Positions 34,420 to 43,935 are shown, numbered from the stretch's first letter. The stretch is DNA of 64,000 nucleotides from Muribaculaceae bacterium Isolate-104 (HZI) (GCA_003762715.1 RIBJ01000042.1:1-64000); one strand, 5' to 3'. Notes: generated by a model not told the origin, from the letters alone. Translations and numbers: made by a program.

Positions 34420-35679
34420 AATAAAATCATATATATAATAGGTGTGCTGCTTGCGGTGGCATTTACCGCAGTGGCGAGAAGTGTCGGCGATGTGCCTAAT
34501 GTGCATGTCGCTGATGCCCGTAAGTATGTGTCCAACCCTGATGGTGTGTTGTCTGAAACGACTGTAGCGCGCCTTGACTCCATTATTGCAGGGGTGTGGC
34601 GCGGCAGCAGTGCTGAGGTCGTTGTGGTAGCGGTCGGGGATGTCGGTGGCGAGGATGTCAACGATTACGCAACTGAGCTGTTTGAAAAATGGGGCATCGG
34701 CAAGAAAGACAAGGACAACGGGCTTCTTATTCTGGTCAGTGAAGGCGACCGGAAGGCTGTGTTTCGTACCGGATACGGTATGGAGGGCGTTTTGCCGGAT
34801 GCGCTGTGTGGCAGGATTATACGCAATGTGATGGCTCCGCATTACCGCAACGGCGATTATGACGGAGGCACGGTGGCTGCGGTCAGTGCGGTGGCGGATA
34901 TTCTCAGCAAGCCGGATGCGGTGGACGAGGTGATGTCGAAATATGCGAACGACAGCAGGGCAGACCGGCTCAATGAAGGTGAAGATGAGGACCTTTTCGG
35001 GATGCTTGCCGTTTATTGGATTATTATGCTTGGCGTGGCGCTTTGCATAGTAGGGTATAATGTGTTTTCGTCGAAAAAGCTTCAGCCCGTAGAGCGCTAC
35101 CGGAGGCTTGAAAAAGTGAAAATGCCGGTGCTGATGCTGGGTTGTATCGGTCTTGGTGTGCCATTTCTTGCGTATTTGTGGCTAAGCCGGTCAATGAAAA
35201 AAGTGCGCAACGGAGCGAGACCTTGTCCGAACTGCGGGCATAAAATGCACAAGCTCGATGAGGTTCACGATAATGATTACCTGACACCGGCACAGGATGT
35301 CGAAGAAAAAATAGATTCGGTAGACTACGATGTGTGGCTGTGTGACAATTGCGGAGAAAAGGATATTATACCGTTTGTCAATGATAAAAGCAGCTACCAG
35401 GTGTGTCCGAAGTGCGGGGCGAGAGCGTCTTACCTTATGAACAATCGGGTGCTGGTGCGACCGACTGTGACATCGCCCGGTCGCGGCGTGAAGATATACG
35501 GATGCAAGAACTGCGGGCAGATAAGCAATGTGGCGTATGAGTTGCCCAAGGTGCCTGTGCCGCCAGTAGTGATATTGCCCGGCGGCAGGGGTGGAGGATT
35601 CGGAGGCGGAGGCGGCTTTGGCGGCGGTAGCTTCGGAGGAGGAATGACCGGCGGCGGTGGAGCATCCGGCGGCTGGTAA
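34417..35679 (+). CDS. TPM-domain membrane protein with two zinc ribbons
   Basis: A 420-residue protein: signal peptide (MNKIIYIIGVLLAVAFTAVA), a TPM domain (about 28-165: YVSNPDGVLSETT, ELFEKWGIGKKDKDNGLLILVS, YGMEGVLPD), two membrane helices (about 192-212 and 235-253), then four CxxC pairs (CPNC, CDNC, CPKC, CKNC) forming two zinc ribbons, and a Gly-rich tail ending GGGASGGW. TPM proteins in other bacteria help photosystem repair or membrane protein quality control; the role here is not known. The zinc ribbons and Gly-rich tail resemble the YgcG-like group. Followed by the DUF4491 gene after 40 nt. Confidence 0.85.
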   Translation: MNKIIYIIGVLLAVAFTAVARSVGDVPNVHVADARKYVSNPDGVLSETTVARLDSIIAGVWRGSSAEVVVVAVGDVGGEDVNDYATELFEKWGIGKKDKDNGLLILVSEGDRKAVFRTGYGMEGVLPDALCGRIIRNVMAPHYRNGDYDGGTVAAVSAVADILSKPDAVDEVMSKYANDSRADRLNEGEDEDLFGMLAVYWIIMLGVALCIVGYNVFSSKKLQPVERYRRLEKVKMPVLMLGCIGLGVPFLAYLWLSRSMKKVRNGARPCPNCGHKMHKLDEVHDNDYLTPAQDVEEKIDSVDYDVWLCDNCGEKDIIPFVNDKSSYQVCPKCGARASYLMNNRVLVRPTVTSPGRGVKIYGCKNCGQISNVAYELPKVPVPPVVILPGGRGGGFGGGGGFGGGSFGGGMTGGGGASGGW

Positions 35680-35719
35680 ATTATAGTAGTAACTAAAAGT
35701 AATTAAAAAGGTAACAAAT

Positions 35720-36052
35720 ATGACAGAACTGCTTTCCCAATATCATCTGTTGGGATTATTCATAGGCTTATGCACTTTCCTTATCATAGGACTTTTTCAT
35801 CCGGTGGTAATAAAATTTCATTACCGTTTCGGCACCGGATGCTGGTGGTGGTTTCTTGTGCTGGGACTGGCGGCTGTAGCCGCATCTGTGGCTGTAGCCT
35901 CTGTGGTGTGGTCAAGTCTGCTGGGCGTTTTTGCGTTTTCCTCCTTCTGGACAATCAAAGAGATTTTTGAGCAGGAAGAGCGGGTAAAGAAAGGTTGGTT
36001 TCCGTCAAATCCCCGCCGCAACGCCCTGAGGCAACGCGATAAAGGTCAGTGA
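35720..36052 (+). CDS. DUF4491 membrane protein
   Basis: A 110-residue protein with three hydrophobic segments (about 9-31, 41-61, 64-80) and the family features LFHPVVIKFHYRFGTGCWW and IKEIFEQEERVKKGWFPSNP. The basic C-terminus is cytoplasmic by charge. No function is known for DUF4491. Likely cotranscribed with the TPM gene; it ends 8 bp before the convergent porin gene. Confidence 0.83.
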   Translation: MTELLSQYHLLGLFIGLCTFLIIGLFHPVVIKFHYRFGTGCWWWFLVLGLAAVAASVAVASVVWSSLLGVFAFSSFWTIKEIFEQEERVKKGWFPSNPRRNALRQRDKGQ

Positions 36053-36059
36053 GTCAGGA

Positions 36060-37073
36060 CTAAAAGCGCAGAACCATTTCCGCCACAATCTTGTCGGCAT
36101 ATTCAGGTGAAGCCTTTACATTGTGGAGGTAGAAGTTTTTCTCGTAGTCTACTCTGAAGTCAAAGTACATGTTCTTTGCCTTCATGGTTGTCAGTGTGCC
36201 TCCGACAGTTACGCGGTTGCGGGCAGGGTCTGTTAGAGTCAGGCAGTTGTTCTCGTCAGGAATGGCATCTGAGTGGTCGGTTATTCCGTCAAATCGCCCC
36301 TGAAACGAAAGCCGGTTGAATATTCCGGCTTTTACAGGCATCTGGTAGCTTGAAAAAACAGAGTAGGCGTGAGCTTTCTTGAATGCGTTGTTGACATAGT
36401 GCTTGTGCATGTACTCCCCTTCTACTATCCAGCGGGCGTGGCTCCAGCTTGCCGAAGCTCCGAGCAGGTTTGCCCGTTTGCCTGAGGGTCGTATTGATGA
36501 AGCTCCTGCAGAAAACTTCATGTTGCCGGCTGAGAGCGTGGCTTTGCCTGCTGCGGCAATGGCCTTTTCCCAGACGGCATGATCGCCTATGGTGTACGGG
36601 TTGAATGCTCCGGCTTCCAGTTTTAGCGGTAATTTTGAGAAATTATATATGAGCATTGCGCCGACAGCCCTGTAGTTGCACATCTGTTTGCCGATAAACG
36701 AGCGGTTTGCGAAATAGTACTGGTGGGGAGCTCTGAAAGGGTCTACTCCGAACGGCATTCTGAACTGACCTGCCTGAAGGCTGAGATTGGGCACAAACTC
36801 CATTTTTGCCCACGCGTCAAGAATCTTCATTTTTCCCCGGTCGCAGAGGTCGGTATTGATGAAGTATGATATTTCCTTGGTAATGCTGCCGTCTATTGAA
36901 AATCTGGCGTTGCGCACTTGAAAACGGTAATCGCCGCTTTCGGTCGCGTACTCGAACCGAGACCTGACAGTGCCGTGAAAATGCGGCATGTAACTTATGG
37001 AATCTTCCTTGTCCTGTGCGCCGGCACACAAAGCAATTGCAGCACTGGCGCAGATTGTGAGTAACTTTTTCAT
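36060..37073 (-). CDS. Outer-membrane porin (OprO/OprP-like)
   Basis: A 337-residue beta-barrel protein with signal peptide (ending LCAGAQ), alternating amphipathic strands (RSRFEYATE, YRFQVRNARFSIDG, SYFINTDLC), the loop LDAWAKMEFVPNLSLQAGQFRMPFG seen in phosphate-selective-porin family members, and a terminal Phe (VAEMVLRF) expected for insertion by BamA. The substrate is unknown; phosphate selectivity should not be assumed. At 337 residues it is short for the family. A -7-type box lies 8 nt before the ATG. Confidence 0.78.
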   Translation of the reverse strand: MKKLLTICASAAIALCAGAQDKEDSISYMPHFHGTVRSRFEYATESGDYRFQVRNARFSIDGSITKEISYFINTDLCDRGKMKILDAWAKMEFVPNLSLQAGQFRMPFGVDPFRAPHQYYFANRSFIGKQMCNYRAVGAMLIYNFSKLPLKLEAGAFNPYTIGDHAVWEKAIAAAGKATLSAGNMKFSAGASSIRPSGKRANLLGASASWSHARWIVEGEYMHKHYVNNAFKKAHAYSVFSSYQMPVKAGIFNRLSFQGRFDGITDHSDAIPDENNCLTLTDPARNRVTVGGTLTTMKAKNMYFDFRVDYEKNFYLHNVKASPEYADKIVAEMVLRF

Positions 37074-37081
37074 TGCGAGTG

Positions 37082-37089
37082 CGAAATTA
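37082..37089 (-). promoter_or_regulatory. Probable -7 box of the porin gene
   Basis: TAATTTCG on the minus strand (TAnnTTTG with one change), ending 8 nt before the ATG. No TTG at normal spacing. Confidence 0.4.
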
Positions 37090-37112
37090 CTAAAAATATC
37101 GGTCAGTAAGAC

Positions 37113-38189
37113 TCAGATATGAAGCAGATCTCTGAAAATGTCAAGAGCTGTAGAAATTTCTTCGGGAGTAGCGGTGCAAGAAACGTCAACATCTCCCGGT
37201 TTTCTCAAAAGAGTGAAAGCGATAGTGCCGTCGCCGGCATTTTTTTTGTCATGGCGCATATAGTCAATCAGTTGCGGGTAGTCTTTGCAGTCAAAGAGCA
37301 GTCTGCCATAAGTATTCTCTACAAGAGATGTCACATTGCGCAGCGAGTCGGATGAAAAACCTAATTTAAGATGTGACAGCACCAGGTCTACAACGAGTCC
37401 CCATGCCACAGCGTAGCCGTGAGGCACCGGTTTGCCGTTTGCCAAAGCCCATGACTCGAAAGCGTGTCCTGGGGTGTGTCCCAGATTCAGAGCCTTTCGC
37501 AGCCCTTTTTCTGTCGGGTCCTCCTCGACAATGCGTTTCTTTACCAGCACACTTTCTTTGAGGAGTTCCAGAAGTTCCTGCTCGGAAAATTCGGCAGGGC
37601 TTTTTTCTGTCAGCCGGGCGTATGCGTCGTTGCCGGAAAGAAGGGAGTGCTTGAGCATTTCGGCGTATCCGCTTAAAAATTCCGATTGGGGCAAGGTTGA
37701 GAAAAAGCGGGTAGAAATTATCACCGCCTCTGCGTTGCAAAATGCGCCAATCTCGTTTTTCAGCCCGTTGAAGTCTATTCCCGTTTTGCCACCTACGGCA
37801 GCATCCACGGCGGCGAGTAGGGTGGTTGGGATGTTGATGAAGCGTATGCCACGTTTGAAGGTGGCGGCTGCAAATCCACCCATATCGGTGACGACTCCGC
37901 CTCCGAGGTTTATGACTGCTGCCGAGCGGGTGGCGCCTCTTGTGCATAGGGAGTCCCATATTGAAGCCAGAGTGTCCAGCGTTTTATGCTCTTCCCCGGC
38001 AGGGATGACTATTTGTTCTGCCGAAGACACTGCCAAGCTGTTTTTGCTGATAATCGGCAGACACAGCCTGGCGGTATTGGAGTCGGCAATTATGAAGATA
38101 CGCGAGGGGAGAGTTTTTGCAGCCCAGGAGTCTATGGCTTGGGCTATATCGTTGGTGAATATGAGTTGTTGTGACTTGGCTGATGTCAT
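37113..38189 (-). CDS. aroB: 3-Dehydroquinate synthase
   Basis: Second step of the shikimate pathway (DAHP to dehydroquinate, NAD- and metal-dependent). The 358-residue protein shows LGGGVVTDMGGFAAATFKRG (NAD loop), PTTLLAAVDAAVGGKTGIDF, the metal ligands Glu in SGYAEMLKH, His in LNLGHTPGHAFE and His in PHGYAVAWG. It follows the HAD hydrolase by 22 nt as the last gene of the AsmA-HAD-aroB run. Confidence 0.95.
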   Translation of the reverse strand: MTSAKSQQLIFTNDIAQAIDSWAAKTLPSRIFIIADSNTARLCLPIISKNSLAVSSAEQIVIPAGEEHKTLDTLASIWDSLCTRGATRSAAVINLGGGVVTDMGGFAAATFKRGIRFINIPTTLLAAVDAAVGGKTGIDFNGLKNEIGAFCNAEAVIISTRFFSTLPQSEFLSGYAEMLKHSLLSGNDAYARLTEKSPAEFSEQELLELLKESVLVKKRIVEEDPTEKGLRKALNLGHTPGHAFESWALANGKPVPHGYAVAWGLVVDLVLSHLKLGFSSDSLRNVTSLVENTYGRLLFDCKDYPQLIDYMRHDKKNAGDGTIAFTLLRKPGDVDVSCTATPEEISTALDIFRDLLHI

Positions 38190-38211
38190 AATATCAATGA
38201 GCTTTCTGATG

Positions 38212-38961
38212 TCAGTTCAGGTTGCGCCGGTGGGTTGAGAGAGCGTAAATCAAAATAGGCAGATGCTCGGCGAGTGTTTCCATGTCAGGAAACACAATCG
38301 CTGCACCGGCTTCCTTGAGGGCGGCGCCGGGTATGGGTCCTGTCGTCACCCCAATAGTGAATGCACCGGCGGCATCACCTGATTCCACGCCAAGGGGGGC
38401 GTTTTCAATAACTATGGATTGAGCCGGGGTCACACCGGCTTTTTTCATGGCAATGAGAAACGGATCGGGAGCCGGCTTGCCGTTGACGGTATCTCTGCCG
38501 GTAACCATCATTTCGGGAGTGAATGCTCCCGGAAAATCATTGTCCAGCCGGTTTATTAGCGAGCTTTGACCCGATCCGGTGACAAGTACTCGTTTCATGC
38601 CGACTTTCTTGAAAAAATCAAGCATTTCGGCGGCTCCGGGCATAGGCTCCACATCCGGCAGCTCGTTGAAGTATACCGTCTTGCGGTGGTATAGCTCTTT
38701 AATCTCACACTCAGTGGCATCACGGTGAAACTCTCTGTTGAACAACAGGTTGATAGTGGACGCTCCGGTTCTGCCCTCATACATGAAAAACTCTTCACGG
38801 GTAGCCTCTATGCCAATCTCGGACACCATTCTCAGCCATGCGTCGGCATGGCGCGGCATGGAATCGTACAATGTGCCGTCCATGTCAATCAGCGCCGCTC
38901 TCGGCTCAAGTGCGATATAATTGTGTCGCGCAAGAAAAGAATCTATTTCACTATTGAACAT
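38212..38961 (-). CDS. HAD-family phosphatase/phosphomutase
   Basis: A 249-residue subfamily IA HAD protein: motif I LIDMDGTLYDSM (nucleophile Asp27, acid/base Asp29), cap domain with EGRTGASTINLLF, motif II VLVTGSGQSS, motif III Lys in NGKPAPDPF and motif IV IENAPLGVESG. The cap and the KPAPDPF/ENAPLGV forms are those of beta-phosphoglucomutase-like enzymes and sugar phosphatases; the substrate is not determined. Start codon and AsmA stop share one base (TGATG). Confidence 0.88.
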   Translation of the reverse strand: MFNSEIDSFLARHNYIALEPRAALIDMDGTLYDSMPRHADAWLRMVSEIGIEATREEFFMYEGRTGASTINLLFNREFHRDATECEIKELYHRKTVYFNELPDVEPMPGAAEMLDFFKKVGMKRVLVTGSGQSSLINRLDNDFPGAFTPEMMVTGRDTVNGKPAPDPFLIAMKKAGVTPAQSIVIENAPLGVESGDAAGAFTIGVTTGPIPGAALKEAGAAIVFPDMETLAEHLPILIYALSTHRRNLN

Positions 38962-41900
38962 CAGCGTTTTTTCTTAGTTTTTTTATCTGCCGGTTGTGTC
39001 AGGGGAAAGGGCGGCTCCGGCGGCCCGTCTATAGCCCCTCCCTGAATCAGAATGACAGAATCCGCGTGGGTCAGCGTGTCGGAAATCATAAACTCTGAAG
39101 CATTTGGCTTAGGACTGTCAATCATGAGCTTGGTTCTCTTGCCGTTGCGCACTCCGAACTGGAACACCTCCTTGATTTCGTGAACAAGATTCATGCGCAG
39201 GGTATCGGTGAGCTGGCGGCTGAAGGCAATGCGGTTTTCATCAAAATTGGCTTTGCCGAGACGTATCTTCATGTGGTCCGGAGTACCTTTTATGTTGATT
39301 CCGAATTTGAATGGCAGAGGCGATTTGAGCACAGCCACATGGTAGTCCAGATCCATGTCAAGAGTGTTGTGTCCGCTTACACCGATGCGGTACCGGTCTA
39401 TGTCAAACACAAACGGAAACACATCAAGTTTGGTGTCCTTGATCATCAGCTCAACCTTCATGCTGTTGATTATGTTCTTGTCCTTGTGCTTGAACATCAG
39501 CCATTTTGCCATTTTGCGGAAGGTGTCGCTGTCTAAAAGCACCAGACTGTCACCCGACAGCTTCAATACAAGATTGAGCGTATTGAACTTGAGGTTCATC
39601 ATGGAGTCTATTTCTGTAGACATAGCCATTTCGGCGGTTATAATGCCGTCTACCTCACGGAGCAGGGGCAGCACGGAGTCAATCTCCGGCAAAAGGTGCA
39701 GGAACTCCTTCAGTCTGAGACTCCTCACAACGGCTCCGGCAGCAAAATTGACTTCATGTTTGGTGGGAGCGCTGTAAAGGGCGGTGAAGTTAAGCGAGCC
39801 TATTGGCGTATATCCCGCAAGCTCGTTAAGGTGTATCGCTCCGTCTTTGATGCCTACGTTGCCTTTGAGCCTTTGAAGCCATATGTCGGCATACAAAACC
39901 TCCTTGGCTCGTATGTTCAGCTGGGCGTCTATGTTAGACGGAATCACCAGAGCAGGCTGGTCATACGAGTTGCTCTGGCTGTCAAGGGCAGCCTGTAGTT
40001 TGTCGTCCTCAACCCCCGAGGCTATGACAAGTTCTCCCGATTTTAGTTTTTCGGCAAAAGCCGAGCCGTTGACCGACGCCTGATAAATCTCGTTGATATT
40101 GACAGTGTCGCATGTTATGTCGAAATTGATTTTCAGCGGCGAGCCGCGCCGGGATGTCAGAGCTCTTGATATGTTTGAAATAGAGCCGTTGACAAGAAAA
40201 TCGCTTGAACCGAGAGTGTATCGGGTGTTTCTGATAACAACGCTGTCGGTTGAGAATGTCATGTCGAGATTTCTCAGAGTGTTTCTGACCGGGAAATAAG
40301 GTGTTACAAGTCGGCCTCGCTTGGCTTTGATGTTGCCCGTCGCTTTCCATTTTCGCAGCAGGGCGGCGACGCTGCGGTCAACCTCAAAATCAAGATTTTC
40401 CTTTCCGCTTGCTGCCGAAATGGAGTCAAGGGTGTGTCGTCTCCTGGCAAATCGGGCTCTTGACACAGAGTCAAGCCGCGCTGTTCGGCGCACGGTGGGG
40501 TGAACCGACATCGAGGCTTTGGCATCTGTGAGCGCAACACGGTTTACCGCATCCGAATATCTGGCTCTGCCGGTGGAAACCATAAGATTCAGCAGCGGTT
40601 GCTTCGCGGCGCCGTTGAACCTCAACAGACTTGCCGTTACGGCGGCATCGCGCAATGACAGTCGTACCGAATCACTGTCGGTGCGCACATAAAGTCTTTT
40701 CGCCCGGAGCGCCATGCCTAAAGGATTGATTTTTGTTGTGTCGAGGCTGGATGCCGTGTTTCGGGCTGCAATAACAAAATTGGCGCCGGTGGCGGCAAGC
40801 GCTATGCCTTCGCCTTTGAACCTGAGCGAGTCTGACTCAAGAGATATTTTTAAAAGCGAATCCGCCCGTAAAGAGTCTGCAATGGTAATTTTTGCATCGG
40901 TTCCAAATGCCATTTTCATGCTTTTGGTGTCAAAGGCGAGCGTGGTATCGGCGGTCAAGAACGCAAAGTCATGCAGTCTTAGCTGTCCCGAAGCCTTGAG
41001 GTTGTGAAATCCCTTTGCCGAAAGGTCGCTTGCCCGCATGTTTACATAAGCGTCGCCGGACATCACCCCCTTAGCAGAGCATTGCAGCCGGTCCCATAGG
41101 GCGTCGGGGAGTGTGTTCAGATTCAGTTTTCCATGAAACTCTCCGGATATTGCCGGGTCGGAGGCGATATGCGAACATTTTGCCGAGATGGAAAAATCTA
41201 TGCTGCGCCCTTTTACAGAAAACTTGTTTATGCTGATGGTCGAGGCGTCCGGGCTGCTGCCTGATATAAAAGCATTTACATCCGCAGTCAGACTGTTTAT
41301 ATGTATTCTGTCGAATGTCACGAATCCGTCTGGAACAGACAGGCTGATATTTATGTCAGGCAAAGTTGATGATGACAATGAATAAGGACTTGCCAGGCTT
41401 GCCGACAGATCTGCTACAATATCGGTTTCGAGCCGGGATAATTGACCGGTCATACTTTCCGGCAATAGAGCAATCACCTTGTTTACATCCACGGACGCAG
41501 CATCGGCTTTCAGCGACTTTATTGTAAAATCATTCTCGAAGTCAAGCGCGGAGGATATGCTCACGCACACATCATTGGCGCATACGGTGAGATTGCTTAT
41601 TTCAAGCTGTTTGGGCGCGCGCTGATCCCAGTCGACTCTCCCGTTTATGGAAAAAGGCACGTCCGGCAACACAAATCCGCTGAACAGTTCGCCGCCGCCG
41701 TTTCCTGCCACCTCAAACGTGTATTGCGGAGCTTTCGCTCCTGTCAGGTTTGTCGATGCGAGCTTCATGCGCACATCCATTGTGTCTGACAACGAGTAAT
41801 ACCTTACAGGAGCGTCACCTATGAGCGAGAACCTGTTTATTGCTATGCGGGGCATTGCCGAAGGCTCGGTCTGGCTTTCGTCAGGTGGCACTATCAGATA

Positions 41901-42392
41901 ATTTGCCACCGAGTCATTGACCATGACGATATTGGCTTCCGGCTGCTCAAGTCTCACGTCATACAGCATCACGGTGCCCCCTATCATAGCCCAGATGTTT
42001 ATACCGCCCGAAAACCGCTTTACAGTGAGCAGTGTATCGGCGTTTTCAGGCAGTCGCAACCGCACACTGTCCGGTATCTGCTCAAGAGATTTGCTGACAA
42101 CAGTGAGATTCTCGACATCGAGAGACACTTTCGGAAAGGTTGACCAGAACTTAAGCTCTACTTTCTCTGCTGATACATCCGCGTTGAGATAGTGCGACGA
42201 GTATCTTGACACCATGGGAGTCAGCTCCTCCGGCGACAGCATCCACACCGCAACACCGACCGCCGCCGTGACAAACAGCAGTATCGCACCGGCGGAAATC
42301 AGAAACCACTTGACGATTCTTTGCCACAGATGCGGGCGCCTGCGCTCTGTCGGGGCTGCATCAGATGTTTTTTTGTCAATATTGTTATCCAA
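38961..42392 (-). CDS. AsmA-like inner-membrane-anchored lipid-transport protein
   Basis: A 1143-residue protein with one N-terminal membrane helix (about 28-50: WFLISAGAILLFVTAAVGVAV) and a very long periplasmic, beta-rich part, the AsmA/TamB/YhdP pattern thought to bridge the envelope as a lipid groove. The N-terminal ADVSAEKVELKFWSTFPKVSLDVENLTV and C-terminal FKFGINIKGTPDHMKIRLGKA fit AsmA. The start is a TTG: an in-frame TAA lies seven codons upstream with no ATG between, and the next Met is beyond the membrane helix. It ends in a Pro/Lys-rich tail (PPFPLTQPADKKTKKKR). First gene of the AsmA-HAD-aroB run. Confidence 0.85.
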   Translation of the reverse strand: MDNNIDKKTSDAAPTERRRPHLWQRIVKWFLISAGAILLFVTAAVGVAVWMLSPEELTPMVSRYSSHYLNADVSAEKVELKFWSTFPKVSLDVENLTVVSKSLEQIPDSVRLRLPENADTLLTVKRFSGGINIWAMIGGTVMLYDVRLEQPEANIVMVNDSVANYLIVPPDESQTEPSAMPRIAINRFSLIGDAPVRYYSLSDTMDVRMKLASTNLTGAKAPQYTFEVAGNGGGELFSGFVLPDVPFSINGRVDWDQRAPKQLEISNLTVCANDVCVSISSALDFENDFTIKSLKADAASVDVNKVIALLPESMTGQLSRLETDIVADLSASLASPYSLSSSTLPDINISLSVPDGFVTFDRIHINSLTADVNAFISGSSPDASTISINKFSVKGRSIDFSISAKCSHIASDPAISGEFHGKLNLNTLPDALWDRLQCSAKGVMSGDAYVNMRASDLSAKGFHNLKASGQLRLHDFAFLTADTTLAFDTKSMKMAFGTDAKITIADSLRADSLLKISLESDSLRFKGEGIALAATGANFVIAARNTASSLDTTKINPLGMALRAKRLYVRTDSDSVRLSLRDAAVTASLLRFNGAAKQPLLNLMVSTGRARYSDAVNRVALTDAKASMSVHPTVRRTARLDSVSRARFARRRHTLDSISAASGKENLDFEVDRSVAALLRKWKATGNIKAKRGRLVTPYFPVRNTLRNLDMTFSTDSVVIRNTRYTLGSSDFLVNGSISNISRALTSRRGSPLKINFDITCDTVNINEIYQASVNGSAFAEKLKSGELVIASGVEDDKLQAALDSQSNSYDQPALVIPSNIDAQLNIRAKEVLYADIWLQRLKGNVGIKDGAIHLNELAGYTPIGSLNFTALYSAPTKHEVNFAAGAVVRSLRLKEFLHLLPEIDSVLPLLREVDGIITAEMAMSTEIDSMMNLKFNTLNLVLKLSGDSLVLLDSDTFRKMAKWLMFKHKDKNIINSMKVELMIKDTKLDVFPFVFDIDRYRIGVSGHNTLDMDLDYHVAVLKSPLPFKFGINIKGTPDHMKIRLGKANFDENRIAFSRQLTDTLRMNLVHEIKEVFQFGVRNGKRTKLMIDSPKPNASEFMISDTLTHADSVILIQGGAIDGPPEPPFPLTQPADKKTKKKR

Positions 42393-42507
42393 TAGTTTTT
42401 GAGTTTGTTGTTATAATCGCCACACACGCCTGAGCCGTAAGATTACAGAGACTATAATGGGTGGCGGAAGTGTTTTGTTCCTGGAAAATAAAGGAAGTTT
42501 GAGAGCG

Positions 42508-42539
42508 TAAAATTACAAAGAATCCTCCAAAATAGGCAA
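42508..42539 (-). promoter_or_regulatory. Possible promoter of the AsmA gene
   Basis: Minus strand: TTG (42539-42537), 21-nt spacer, TAATTTTA (42515-42508), one change from TAnnTTTG. It would give a leader of roughly 110 nt. Confidence 0.45.
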
Positions 42540-42616
42540 TTTGCGCGTAATTATTGCTAATTTTGCATACTTTGTACTTCGCCATGCGTTCTTTATAAAG
42601 AATAATAACCGGAAAT

Positions 42617-43861
42617 ATGAAAGATTTGATTATAGATAAGGAAAGCTCGGAAAGAGCTGTGATCATTGGGCTGATTACCCCTCAGCAGAATGAGGCAAAG
42701 GCAAGGGAGTACCTTGACGAGCTGGAATTTCTGGCAGATACCGCCGGAGCTGTCACTGTGAGGAAATTTACTCAGAAAGTGAATGGAGCAGACAGCAGGA
42801 CATTTGTCGGTAAAGGTAAGCTGGAGGAAATCCGCCAATATGTCGAGGACAACGAGATTGGCATGGCTATTTTTGATGATGACCTCACGGCAAAGCAGGT
42901 TGCGAATATAGAAAAAGAGCTGAAGATAAAGATTCTTGACCGCACAAGTCTCATTCTTGACATATTTGCCAGACGTGCACAGACGGCAAACGCGAAAACG
43001 CAGGTAGAGCTTGCCCAGTATCAATATCTTTTGCCCCGGTTGACACGGATGTGGACTCACCTGGAGCGCCAGCGTGGCGGCATCGGTATGCGAGGCCCCG
43101 GTGAAACGCAGATTGAAACCGACCGCCGTATAATACTTGACAAAATATCGCGGCTGAAAGCCGAACTTAAAGATATCGACCGCCAGAAGTCAATACAACG
43201 CAAAAATCGCGGCAAGCTCACCCGGGTGGCATTGGTGGGGTACACCAATGTGGGCAAATCCACCCTTATGAACCTGCTTAGCAAAAGTGATGTTTTCGCC
43301 GAGAACAAACTGTTTGCCACCCTTGACACTACTGTGCGCAAAGTGATTGTCGACAACCTTCCGTTTCTTCTGACAGACACGGTCGGATTTATACGAAAGC
43401 TGCCCACGCACCTTGTGGAATCGTTCAAATCTACCCTTGACGAGGTGCGCGACGCCGATGTGCTTGTGCATGTGGTGGATATATCGCATCCCAATTTCGA
43501 AGAGCAGATAGAGGTGGTAAACAAAACACTGTCAGATGTGTGCGGCAGTGCTGACAAGCCCATGATAATGGTGTTTAACAAAGTGGATGCCTTCTCGTTC
43601 ACACCCAAGGACGAAGATGACCTGACACCCAAAACCAGGGCAAATTACTCTCTTGACGAACTTAAATCATCGTGGATGAGCAAGCTGGGTGATGACGCTG
43701 TGTTTATATCCGCAAAAAAAGGCATCAATATAGACGAACTTAAAGCCAAGATATATGAAAAGGCAAAACAGGTTCATCTCACCCGATTCCCCTACAACGA
43801 CTTCCTTTTTCAGAAATATGACGAAGATTTTGACGCTACAGCCGGTTCCTCGGACGATTGA
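42617..43861 (+). CDS. hflX: Ribosome-associated GTPase HflX
   Basis: A GTPase that binds the 50S subunit and rescues stalled ribosomes. The 414-residue protein has the HflX N-domain (TFVGKGKLEEI, about 58-68, and IFDDDLTAKQVANIE), the Gly-rich linker GMRGPGETQIETDRR (about 156-170), then the G domain with G1 GYTNVGKST (about 208-216), G3 DTVGF, and G4 NKVD. Length is usual. It stands alone and is divergent from the AsmA gene. Confidence 0.95.
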   Translation: MKDLIIDKESSERAVIIGLITPQQNEAKAREYLDELEFLADTAGAVTVRKFTQKVNGADSRTFVGKGKLEEIRQYVEDNEIGMAIFDDDLTAKQVANIEKELKIKILDRTSLILDIFARRAQTANAKTQVELAQYQYLLPRLTRMWTHLERQRGGIGMRGPGETQIETDRRIILDKISRLKAELKDIDRQKSIQRKNRGKLTRVALVGYTNVGKSTLMNLLSKSDVFAENKLFATLDTTVRKVIVDNLPFLLTDTVGFIRKLPTHLVESFKSTLDEVRDADVLVHVVDISHPNFEEQIEVVNKTLSDVCGSADKPMIMVFNKVDAFSFTPKDEDDLTPKTRANYSLDELKSSWMSKLGDDAVFISAKKGINIDELKAKIYEKAKQVHLTRFPYNDFLFQKYDEDFDATAGSSDD

Positions 43862-43875
43862 ACCGTCAAAATGAC

Positions 43876-43905
43876 ATGATACTCACATATATGAGACATT
43901 TTTTT
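43876..43905 (+). terminator. Weak terminator after hflX
   Basis: CTCA/TGAG stem (43882-43885 with 43892-43895) extended by ATG/CAT beyond a small internal loop, followed by seven T. The stem is short and AT-rich. Confidence 0.45.
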
Positions 43906-43935
43906 GTTTAAGTTGCGAAAAAATGTGTAACTTCG
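43904..43935 (+). promoter_or_regulatory. Promoter of the orphan lipoprotein gene
   Basis: TTG (43904-43906), 21-nt spacer, TAACTTCG (43928-43935), one change from TAnnTTTG. It leaves an untranslated leader of about 120 nt with several GC-rich self-complementary stretches. Confidence 0.6.

Noticed and set aside
35580-35675. GGC/GGA-rich tract as a repeat or array
   Set aside because: It is the Gly-rich C-terminal tail of the TPM protein, common in that family.
42541-42580. hflX promoter from TAATTTTG (42558-42565)
   Set aside because: The nearest TTG is only 14 nt upstream, and a nearby TACTTTG lacks one base of the consensus. A promoter is surely here, but I cannot choose the boxes.
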